Positions 1 to 7,828 of a stretch of 18,049 nucleotides of DNA are shown one piece after another (positions within the stretch are counted from its first letter, which is position 1; every line of letters begins with the position of its first letter). The DNA is from Pinguiococcus pyrenoidosus (Eukaryota; Sar; Pinguiophyceae; Pinguiochrysidales; Pinguiochrysidaceae): assembly GCA_019677205.1 (NCBI GenBank), contig JAAMXY010000366.1, forward strand, positions 1-18,049, given 5' to 3'. The position numbers were made by a program, and so were the translations under genes. The notes below the pieces were generated by a model, which saw only the letters and a program-made list of their open reading frames with translations, ran no database searches and had not been told where the DNA came from.

Positions 1-376
1 ATCAGACCTTGCTGAGGAGCGTCCTGTAAGTGCCCATCCTGGTGGAGAATCAGTACGAAAGCAACGGCGAGTGACGCGGGCGCTTCGACCTTGACAAGGT
101 ATACGAGGCCGGACAGCTGGAAGATCAGCGACTCCCCCAATGCGCACTCAAAGACCTTCACCTTCACTGTGACGGATGTCAATGCTGAAGTGAGTGCGTC
201 TGTGCAGCGGAGCTTCACGATCACGACAGGTGCGGCTGTGCTCCGCCCCCATCCGCTATCGACATTCACTAATTGCCGTTCTTCGCCTGCGAAAGCCACT
301 GCTACTTGCACCGACCGGGATCCGTGCACCAGGACGCTCCCATAGCGCTTCCTTGGCAAGGCGATTCCACCCGTAG
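1..376 (+). CDS. 3' end of an unidentified spliced gene (tentative)
   Basis: I do not recognise this protein. A plausible model joins three exon pieces: up to 25, 99-189 and 296-376, ending at a TAG at 374-376. The first junction uses donor GTAAGT at 26 and acceptor CAAG ending at 98 (73 nt). The second uses donor GTGAGT at 190 and acceptor AAAG ending at 295 (106 nt). Both keep the reading frame, and both lengths fit introns elsewhere in the window. The middle exon gives a Ser/Thr-rich stretch containing TFTFTVTDVNAE. The last gives a basic tail ending in ARRFHP. The two donors are among the best matches to the usual U1 consensus here, which supports the model, but no homology confirms it. 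The gene would converge on the WD40-like gene, leaving 61 bp between stop codons. Another frame across 80-187 is also open, so the exons could be wrong. Confidence 0.3.
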
Positions 377-437
377 AAAGAGTAGCTAGCACGGCAATCC
401 ATGCATCGAATCCACGCAGCAAAGGAGGAGGGATGAA

Positions 438-2507
438 CTACGTGCACTTTGGCCCAAACATTCTGATCTCCTGCGCACGCTGGAAAGCAACCAGGACGAT
501 GGGAAGGTTGGGATGCGTCGCAAAGGCACACGGGCGCTCGGGCAACGGGATCTGGCTCGCCACTGCGCCAACCTGCACGCACGCGGCTTCCTCCCGTAGG
601 CACATTCTCGTAGCGAGGGAGACGCGGTCTAGGCGACTTTCCAGCGCGTCTGATGGCTTCACGGTCTCCTCAGCAGCTCTCTGGCTTTGCAGCCGCCGAA
701 GAGCACGCAGTCGCTTGCGCACAAAGTTCGGATCGCTCCTCTGCGATAAGGAGCCACCCGAGCAGCGCTCAGTACCTCCTGACGAGAACTGCAGGACGGC
801 AAGGCCGTGCTGTCCGTCTCCTGAGCGCCGAGCGGACATGAGGTTCTGCATCCCAGCAGCCGTCCAACCGTTGGAGGACCACACCCCGCAGGGCAGCCCT
901 TTCGGAGCAACCTGAGAAGCGGCTGCAGGCGCGCTTGTGCTGTGGTCAGCGTGGTGCGGCTCGAGGTACAGCCCGGAGATCCACAGGGTGAGATTTTTGG
1001 CTACTTTCCCCAGCTTGTTCACCCCTTCGGCTTTGCCAGAAAGAGCCACCCGGATCGTCGCTGCAATACGAGCGCCTTCCACTGCCACCACGCTTCCGTC
1101 GGACAGAGTAACTGCAAGTGCCGAAAAGCGCCGCCTCCGATCGTGCTGCAGCGATGTCGAATACAACGAGCATAAGCTGGCGATGCTCAGCGCGGCTCGC
1201 TTGGCTTGCGCTGCTCGGAGACTGGCGGAAAGCTTGAGGAGGACATTCCACGTGTCGAGGAGCCTTGGTGCGACCTGCACTCCGCGTCCGAAGGCCGTCT
1301 TCTGAAGATCGTCGATCGACCACGTCGCGAGTGTGCCCCGAATGCCCGCCGCGACAACGCAGCGGACACCTCTCTCCTCCTCTGCCAACCACGGGACCAC
1401 CTCCATCCCCTGGATGCTCTCAGAGCCAGGTAGGGACACCTTCCAGATCTCCTTGTACTGCTTGGCGGCACTGAAGGCGATGATCTGCCCCGTGGTGGTC
1501 CCACGCAGCAACAGCCAGTCGCACTTGTCTCTTGACGCTTGGGTTTCAACAGCAGAAACGACTCGCAGCACGGAGGTGCCGCCACCGTTGCGAATGGCTG
1601 GAGACCGCAGGACGCGAGTTGCGGGACGCCCTTCCCGCCACGTCGCAAGGTTATACACATAAACATCCGGAAAGAACGCAAATGCCACGGCAATCTCCGA
1701 GCTGTTTCTCGTGTCTCCCTGCCGATCTGGAAGCCAAGCAAGTCGGGAGAGAACGCGCCCCGTGTCAATGTGTATCAAAGGCTTCCACTCCTTCTGCTCG
1801 TCTTCGTCCTCCTTGTCCTCCGTTGCAGCACTGGTAGCAGTCGAAGCGGCTTTCCGGTCACAGTGGCGCTGGAAAAGCACCTCGTCGAACTCAAAGACGC
1901 TCACCACGCCATCTTCGTTTGCCGCTGCAACCAAGGCCCCGACGGGGTCAAAGGAGATGTCGACAAAGGACCCCGCAGACGTGTTTCGAAGGCGCCTCGA
2001 AACCTCTACCCGCGCTCCCAACGTGGTGTCCAGCACCTCAATGAGCCCTCTCTCGCCAAGGATCGAGCTCCGGTCTCGCCTCAAGGCTGGGCCGAACGGG
2101 TTGCGACCCGGCCTCAGCTTCTCCACCTTGTCCTCATCGATTTGCTTCCCAGTGGCTGGCCCAGCGGCTCGAACTTCCTCGACCTCCTCGCAGTCGGAAG
2201 TTCCTGAGATGGCGTCGACCTGGGTAGGGGAGTCCTCCGCGAAGTCGGTGATGTCGTCGGTCTCTCCAGACGGGTCACTTCGTTGGCTAAGCTCGTCACT
2301 CTTCGCCGCTTCAGCAGATTCTCGCACACCTGCTCCACTCTGCAGGGAAGATACGTCTGTGGGAACTGCATTCTGAGATCGGTTGCGGGGTTCTGGCGTC
2401 CAGCGAAGGCGTTTCGAGTCGGATTTGGCCTGCTGCGCCGTCTTGAGAAACGCCAGGATCGTGTTTTGGCCCCGAGCTCGCTTCCGGCTCTCCGCATCCT
2501 TCGGCAT
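438..2507 (-). CDS. WD40-like beta-propeller protein with N-terminal PIP-like motif
   Basis: A single uninterrupted frame of 689 codons starts at an ATG (2507-2505) and ends at TAG (440-438). The N-terminus is basic (KRARGQNTILAFLK). Residues 14-21, QNTILAFL, resemble a PCNA-interacting (PIP) box, Q-x-x-hydrophobic-x-x-F-L, with Leu in the second aromatic slot. Residues about 40-130 are acidic and Ser-rich, probably disordered. From about residue 175 there are propeller-like strands: FVDISFDPVGALVAAANEDG followed by VSVFEF, then IAVAFAFFPDVYVYNL, LLRGTTTGQIIAFS, VVAAGIRGTLATWSIDD and a last blade near PCAFATHPNLPIVLVAF. The repeats are degenerate and often lack the terminal WD, so blade number is uncertain. 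I cannot assign a named family. The gene shares a 440-bp divergent spacer with the TPR gene. A WD40 fold is likely; a DNA-replication or repair role is only suggested by the PIP-like motif. Confidence 0.7.
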   Translation of the reverse strand: MPKDAESRKRARGQNTILAFLKTAQQAKSDSKRLRWTPEPRNRSQNAVPTDVSSLQSGAGVRESAEAAKSDELSQRSDPSGETDDITDFAEDSPTQVDAISGTSDCEEVEEVRAAGPATGKQIDEDKVEKLRPGRNPFGPALRRDRSSILGERGLIEVLDTTLGARVEVSRRLRNTSAGSFVDISFDPVGALVAAANEDGVVSVFEFDEVLFQRHCDRKAASTATSAATEDKEDEDEQKEWKPLIHIDTGRVLSRLAWLPDRQGDTRNSSEIAVAFAFFPDVYVYNLATWREGRPATRVLRSPAIRNGGGTSVLRVVSAVETQASRDKCDWLLLRGTTTGQIIAFSAAKQYKEIWKVSLPGSESIQGMEVVPWLAEEERGVRCVVAAGIRGTLATWSIDDLQKTAFGRGVQVAPRLLDTWNVLLKLSASLRAAQAKRAALSIASLCSLYSTSLQHDRRRRFSALAVTLSDGSVVAVEGARIAATIRVALSGKAEGVNKLGKVAKNLTLWISGLYLEPHHADHSTSAPAAASQVAPKGLPCGVWSSNGWTAAGMQNLMSARRSGDGQHGLAVLQFSSGGTERCSGGSLSQRSDPNFVRKRLRALRRLQSQRAAEETVKPSDALESRLDRVSLATRMCLREEAACVQVGAVASQIPLPERPCAFATHPNLPIVLVAFQRAQEIRMFGPKCT

Positions 2508-2947
2508 CGTTTATGTGACCTGCTGCAAGCGGCCCGTCAGAGGTGAAACGAAAAAGGAGGCCAAAGCGGCGCACAACTTCACTTTCCAATCCAAAGAAAA
2601 ACGCGGGAAATCCACCAACGGTGTGTGACGGACGGAGTCTTTGCCAGCCGCTATATGCGGGTGAATATAAGTTTTAATTGCCGCAGTTTGAAAGGACATG
2701 ATTGGATGCGGCTGCATCGTCTCTGTCACGGATCCTACAGTCTCCGTCCAAAGCTGTTTACGCGCCGCAGAATTGCGTCTCATCTGCCGCATATCCGTGC
2801 CCAAATCACCTGCGCACAATGTCTCCAGACTATTCAAAGAGCGCACACACGCACTGTCTACCTGGATCCGGAATCAGCGATCTTCAATCAGGAGAAACGC
2901 GAGGTTGATTGTCGCGGCTTTGCGCAAAGACACAAAGACACAAAGAC
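2508..2947. promoter_or_regulatory. Divergent spacer between WD40-like and SRFR1/TTC13-like genes
   Basis: These 440 bp separate two start codons on opposite strands, so they should hold both promoters and 5' leaders. Visible elements are CCAAT at 2586-2590, an E2F-like GCGGGAAA at 2603-2610, a small inverted repeat CCGC-TATAT-GCGG at 2648-2660, an AT-rich GAATATAAG near 2664, and three 8-bp repeats abutting the + strand ATG. No convincing coding frame crosses it. Function is inferred from position only. Confidence 0.5.
2603..2610 (-). promoter_or_regulatory. E2F/DP-like site (TTTCCCGC on the minus strand)
   Basis: The + strand reads GCGGGAAA, an exact match on the minus strand to the E2F consensus TTTSSCGC. 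It lies about 96 bp upstream of the WD40-like start codon, in a spacer likely to contain promoters. An 8-bp match can occur by chance in GC-rich DNA, so regulation by E2F is only a suggestion. Confidence 0.25.
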
Positions 2948-2948
2948 A
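2925..2948 (+). repeat. Three tandem copies of CAAAGACA at the start codon
   Basis: The 8-bp unit CAAAGACA occurs three times head to tail. The last A is the first base of the ATG at 2948. The array therefore forms the end of the 5' leader of the SRFR1/TTC13-like gene and gives its start codon an A-rich context. Confidence 0.85.
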
Positions 2949-5900
2949 TGGAGATCCAGAAGTGCAACACGGTTGCGGAGGTCATCACTCACCTGTCCAA
3001 AGAGATTCGGATCGCCGACGCAGCGAAGAACAGCATCGCAAGTGGAGTGTTGCGCATAAATCGGGCGACATCCTATCTGTCCATAGAATGCCATGCGAAA
3101 GCTGCGAAAGACGCATCCGATGCCATTGAGCGGCTATCCTCACAGGATCCAGCTGCACAGTTTGCGCTGTCAAGAGCGCTTCTCCTCCTTGGCATCGCTG
3201 AATATGGCAGAGGTCGTCAGCGTCGCGCAGTGGCGATGTGGAGTCGGGCACTGCAGAAGATGACGGCATTTTCGGATCTTTCCGCGGTGTCGCAAATCGA
3301 AGCACGGCTCGCTGAGGTCACTTCCAATGCCCAAGCCTCAGAAAAAACTGTGGATGAAGGCCGCATTGGGCATCGTGAGTGTTCCACCGCGAAACCTGGT
3401 CTTTCAAGCTTGCAAAGCGCCCGTGGGTGCATGGTTTCCGGTTGGCTTTCTGTTCGGCAGCCGATGCGAGTGTCTCTCGGCCCGAGTGATGTGGAACCTG
3501 ACGAGGCGGCGCGGCTGATAGACGAGGTGGAGCAATCTCTCGGTGACGAAGCGCCTGTTGCGGAAAAGATTCTGTACGGCAACATGCTGGTCAACTTGGG
3601 CCGGTACGATCGCGCCAAGCAGCTCTTCTCTGTCCTTGTGGAGACCTCAGCTCTCTCGCCGAAGCAAGCCGTATCCGCCCATGTTGGACTGGGATCTGTC
3701 TCGGCGATTCAAGATCGACTGTTTGATGCCCTGGAGTCTTTCTCAAGAGCTCTCCAGGTGGACAAGGATGACTTGGACGCGCGGACTCGCAGAGGTCAGG
3801 TCTTCGCATCGTTGGGGAAGCCTGCGCAAGCTCTGGAGGATCTCAGCATGGCTCTTCGTATTGCCAAGGGGCAGGATGCTCCCCCAAGCGTTCGATCAGA
3901 ACTTTTCAAGCAGCGTGGCATCGTACTGCTCAACGTAGGGGACGCTGCGGCCGCTCGGGAGGATCTCCGCGTGGCATGCGAAGCGAATCCCCAGGACAGC
4001 ATCGCTTGGAATGGACTGGGACAAGCGGAGATGGCTTGCGGGGAGACTCTCAAGGCAATCGAATGTCATCACGAGGCCATGACGATATCGTTGGATTTCA
4101 AAGAGGCTATGATGAACCTAGCCACAGCCTATCGCGCTCTGGCCATGACCGAAGAAGCGCTCAAGGTGTTCGATCAGATACAAAGGTGCGACCCTCTTGC
4201 ACATTGTGCCGATTGTGAGGATCGCAGACATCATGTCAAGGATTCGTTTTCCATTCTCAGGCTCGATCCCAGCTACCCGCTTTTGTATCAGAGCAGAGCT
4301 CTCTTTCACCATAGTACGGGCTGTGTGGATCTCGCGCTGGCCGATGCAGTTCAGGCGGTCTCGTCTGGAGCGAGGGATAGTCGAAATTTGCATCTCCTGG
4401 GCATGCTGTGTCAATCTCTAGGTACGGTACGCCTGGTAAAGCTGATGCTGATCCTCTGGAGTCCTTTGGCTTTCATTCTGAATCGAGAAAAACCTTGCAA
4501 GGCCATCTCCGTGGCGCGATGCTCGCATTCCGAGATGCTTTGCGAAGCGATCCGACGAGTCCCTGCTATTTCAGCGCCGTGTGGGCCTCCTACTTGGCAG
4601 AGCGATTGGACGCTCCAATGACATCATTTTGCGCCGATCGCGACGTCTCTGGCGCCTTAAAGGAAGGGCAGTGCAGGACCGAGACTCCCTGCGAGATGAG
4701 ATCCGACCTCTCCTTGCGCATAAATTGGACGAGTGATGCTGCTCTTGCGCCACCAGTGTGCATCTTCACGGGTCCTTGTGGCTGCCCAGCGCCGAAGATG
4801 TACGGCTTGCTGAAGTTCTTCAGTCAAAAGCCCTTCGCGGCGCCACCGGCTATGAGACGACTCGCAGCCTTTGCGGCGGATGTTGGACGATGGCTTCAAC
4901 TTCGGTCGGCGGGTTTCACTCCAAACCGGCGGCAGTTTCGACAGTTTGGCTACGCCACGCTGGAGGTAGCTCAATTGTTCATGACGCTGCTCGACGAAGT
5001 AGAGCTAGAGCCAGAGGGGACCCTCCTTCCGAATGACGCGTCGAGCTGCCGGATGCATCCTCGTGGAGGAAGTCATCGATGCAATTGGAGAGACCTGTAT
5101 GATATCGCTGTCAGGTATGGGATGCAGAATCGGGACGGATCTTGAAGAGGGCAGCGCGTGCTGCTGGTACCTGTCGGACCGTGGCTGATCGATCCTGCTG
5201 AACACCTGACCAAACAGGTGGAGGCGGATCTCGGAGCCAAACGATCCCGTCTGGTGGATTGACGGGTTTCCGAAGAAATCCTTCGGAGCGGGCTTCGGCT
5301 TGCAGACGTCGATTCTCAATGGGCACCTGAAAGTCACGCGGTACTCAAGAAGCACGCCTGCCTACCAGCATGGAAATGCCTTTCTCACGTCCCGCCCCAG
5401 GTACTATCCCTACTTCCCCAAAGCGCTTCAAGTTCTGAAGGACGGCATGAAGAAGGACGTCTTCCTTGTCGAGACTTCGGGCGAAAGGCAAAGGCAGGCA
5501 AGCCGGGATGGCCGGAGGGTGAAGCTTGGAGAACACCAAATGGATCGTGTAGATGCTGCGTCCACGCTGAAAGAAGTCTATGCCATCTTGGGCAGTGATT
5601 TCTGGATCGAGACGCCATGCTTCTCTTCCCTTGGTGCGGGAGTGATCAGAGAGGTGGGAAACTCGAATCAACCACGACGTCGAGGTCCCTGAACACGAAA
5701 ACCTCACGCAATGGATTCGCGGGTGGCAATAGGGTACCCGGTTGACGCTCTTGAAAAAGACCGCAGCATCTGGTGAAGAGATCAAGGGCGTGGACCTGGG
5801 CTTCGACTTCATGATCCGTACTGCCAGTACGCCGGAAAGGTGCCGATGAGAATCGTTTGTTGCGCGCAAGGGTGTGCGCCGCATTCTAAAGCCAGCTTTG

Positions 5901-6525
5901 ACTAATTTCAGGTGGACAGACATGAGCGAGGAGATGGCCTTTGCCTTCTGCGAGATGCGGCGGTCTGCTCGGCTCTTGAAGCAGGACAGACGCGCTGCAC
6001 ACGTGGACGCCTTCACCACGAGTGCTCTGAAGCTGTTTTACTACTGGGTATGCTTTGCGCCTCTTACACGAGGAACGGCCGCCGTTGGCTATGCAGTTCT
6101 CCGCGGGGTGCTGCTGGCCATGGGAGTTGACCTGAAAGACCAAATGAAGGCTGGGGTGCAAATGGACTGGGAGGCAATCCTCGCTGGACACCCAGACCAG
6201 TTCGTTGCCGAGGTAAGGTTGTGCTTTGCTCATTCAGCCTTGTTGCCCTGCTTGACCACTTGTCGGCGGCGTCTCTAGGTCAGGGACTGGTTCTTCGCGA
6301 GTCGTTGCGACGCGACTTGGATTGATCAGGTACTCGCGAGAAGCTTCCTTTCTGATTGAGCCAGGCGGTCGGAGGTTTATTCCATTCTCTTTTCTCTTTT
6401 CTCTTTTCTCTCTTCTCTTTTCTCTTAAGGTGCCGTTGGTGGGAGAAGTGCTGCCGACGCTGCGAGATCGTCTGCAAGCCCTTAATCTGGAATCCGAAGA
6501 AAACAAAAACATCCTCGGAAAATAG
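2948..6525 (+). CDS. TPR protein of the SRFR1 / TTC13 family, seven exons
   Basis: Model: exons 2948-4421, 4502-5114, 5218-5653, 5733-5839, 5912-6212, 6279-6329 and 6430-6525, giving 1025 aa, close to plant SRFR1 length. All junctions are GT-AG and in phase. The N-terminal half holds TPR helices (NMLVNLGRYDRAKQLFSVL, AWNGLGQAEMACGETLKAIE). The first junction restores one TPR (LLGMLCQSL + GHLRGAMLAFRDAL). The C-terminal half carries the family's signature blocks: TPNRRQFRQFGYATLEVAQ, WRDLYDIAVRW spliced into RRISEPNDPVWWIDGF, EGTRLTLL, DFMIRTASTPERW, and LTRGTAAVGYAVL followed by QMDWEAIL. In plants SRFR1 restrains immune-receptor signalling and binds co-repressors; TTC13 in animals is poorly known, so the role here is unknown. 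The ATG at 2948 is the first in frame. A further in-frame intron (3375-3470, donor GTGAGT, 96 nt) is possible in a weakly conserved stretch and would remove 32 aa. Confidence 0.85.
6330..6429 (+). other. Last intron of the SRFR1/TTC13-like gene with a long TTTTCTC tract
   Basis: Donor GTACTC follows CAG at 6327-6329. The acceptor TTAAG ends at 6429 and is preceded by a nearly pure pyrimidine run at 6382-6426 built from repeated TTTTCTC units. The flanking frame continues from WIDQ into VPLVGEVLPTL. Without splicing, translation would stop at a TGA at 6357-6359. The polypyrimidine run is much longer than in the other introns and may be length-variable. Confidence 0.75.
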
Positions 6526-6783
6526 ATCAAACAAGACTTTTCTTATATCTGTGCATTCTCTTTTGTCTGTGCATTCTCGTTTCTTGATAAACTTGTTCTT
6601 CTCTGCTCCCCCCTTCTCCTCCTCTTTCTCTCTCTCTCTCTTCGTCGAAGACCGGGATGGCGGGAGCGAAGGCTTGCTCGTCCTCTCACATCAGCCAAAG
6701 CCGAAAGGGAAGGGCGAAGACGAATCCCCCAACAGCGCCGAGGATCTGTCCAAGACCTATGGAGTAGACGACGTTCTGGAAAT
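6526..6783. other. Convergent 3' spacer, pyrimidine-rich
   Basis: These 258 bp lie between the stop codons of two convergent genes and should hold both 3' ends. The + strand is rich in C and T up to about 6645, including a CTCTCTCT run near 6628-6641. No AATAAA is visible. The 6650-6780 part is more balanced in base composition, but I found no supported exon in it. Confidence 0.5.
6548..6578 (+). repeat. 13-bp direct repeat TCTGTGCATTCTC
   Basis: The 13-bp word occurs at 6548-6560 and again at 6566-6578, an 18-nt period, just after the TPR gene's stop codon. It may mark a local duplication in the 3' untranslated region. Confidence 0.8.
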
Positions 6784-7454
6784 TCATCCTCTCCACCGCT
6801 CTGTTCTGCTCTCGCAGCGAGTAGCATCCTGTGGAGCCGTGGAGCCGTGGAGCCGTGGAGCCGGGGGAGATTTAGCCTCCGGCCCATGAGAATCTCTCAA
6901 CCACATTCGCAAGACGCAGTACCCACCTGCCGTCAGGCCAAAGCCACTGATGGCGTACATGACCGTCCGAAGCATCGACAGCTCCGACGCATACATGACG
7001 CCTGTGATGACCCCCAAGCCAACGCCGATCACCAGCGGCTCCATACCTACAAGAGCCGCATGATTCGCTGCCTCGGTAGCGGCGAAGTCTTCCAAGCCTC
7101 AACGCACATTGCACCATCGCTGCGAAGCCATCGCCAACGCCGGGCTGCAGCTTCGCCCCGAAGTCGTCATACTGCCGTCGCCGTCGCGGATCCGCCAGGA
7201 CCTCATACGCAGCATTGATCCTCGCAAATTCTAGAAGGTTTGCAAATCCCGTCACCGCTTCTTCGTCTCCTCCACACATCAACCAATCGGGAAACTCCTG
7301 TTGAACTTTGGGCTGCTGCACCTGCGGTGGATCCGCCTTTGTCAGGGTGCTGCTTGAGGGCCATTCGGCGGAACCTCGCCTTGACCTCCGCATCGCTGGC
7401 GTCTCTCTCAAGGCCCAGCACGGCGTAGGGGTTCAGCCCTGCCGCTTTCTTCAT
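6784..7454 (-). CDS. Small J-domain (DnaJ-like) protein with C-terminal membrane segments
   Basis: Model on the minus strand: exons 7454-7322, 7269-7108 and 7046-6784, giving 185 aa. The J domain begins at LNPYAVLGLE (residue 7), carries the HPD motif at residues 36-38 (KQHPDKGG), and continues after intron 1 with FARINAAYEVLADP and RRRRQYDDFG. The HPD triad stimulates Hsp70 ATPase activity. After intron 2 come two hydrophobic stretches, PLVIGVGLGVITGVMYA and ISGFGLTAGGYCVL, likely a membrane hairpin, then a Pro-rich tail encoded by an 8-bp repeat array. Intron 2 (7107-7047, acceptor CTTGTAG) is well supported. Intron 1 (7321-7270, 52 nt) has a weak pyrimidine tract and its acceptor could be 3 nt further on. 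I start at MKKAAG because the upstream frame reads through homopolymer runs. The compartment of the partner Hsp70 is unknown. Confidence 0.7.
6831..6862 (+). repeat. Four tandem copies of GTGGAGCC inside the J-protein tail
   Basis: The 8-bp unit GTGGAGCC is repeated four times without mismatch. It lies in the last exon of the minus-strand J-protein gene. Because 8 is not a multiple of 3, successive copies are read in different frames, giving a Pro/Arg/His/Ser-rich tail. A gain or loss of one copy would shift the C-terminus. Confidence 0.85.
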
Positions 7455-7828
7455 CGTCTGCAGTGGAGCCACTTGCACCGCCTTGCTTCTGCCTGGGAAG
7501 CCGGCGGGGAAAAAATGGGGAATTTTGTGGGGAAAAAAAAAAGTGGGCGAATTTCGCGAAACAACTGAAGGGAAATTGAAGTCTGAGACGTGGTGATGAA
7601 AACAAGAGATGACGAGCAGAACTGATAACCCTTGGTCGAGATTGATATTGAACACTGAAACGATACAGAGCACTACGTCAGCAATCCGGAGCACGAAACG
7701 GTTGAGTATATAGCCAACTGAGTCTTGAATGGATATGGATCAGTATTTAAAAGTGCTGCTACCCGTTTTCTCATCCTTCCTCCTGTGCGGAAAACCACCA
7801 CCTAATTGCCCTCAGCACCACGCCCACC
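7455..7828. promoter_or_regulatory. Divergent spacer between J-protein and ycf36-like genes
   Basis: These 374 bp separate divergent start codons. The part nearest the J-protein gene has G/A homopolymer runs (a run of ten A at about 7533-7542) and a perfect 10-bp palindrome, TTTCGCGAAA, at 7552-7561, which matches E2F-type sites. The part nearest ycf36 is AT-richer, with TATATAGCC near 7706 and AGTATTTAAAAG near 7742-7753 as possible core-promoter elements. An open minus-strand frame crosses most of it but looks like leader sequence. Confidence 0.5.

Noticed and set aside
1539-2376. Two overlapping + strand frames of about 220 codons opposite the WD40-like gene
   Set aside because: They have no recognisable features and lie entirely within a longer, better-supported minus-strand frame.
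2909-2947. Upstream non-ATG extension of the TPR protein
   Set aside because: It would need a TTG start and would translate the 8-bp repeat array; the ATG at 2948 is sufficient.
7455-7694. 80-residue N-terminal extension of the J-protein
   Set aside because: The extension reads through G and A homopolymers and gives a Phe/His/Pro-rich sequence with no family match; the MKKAAG start lies immediately before the J domain.
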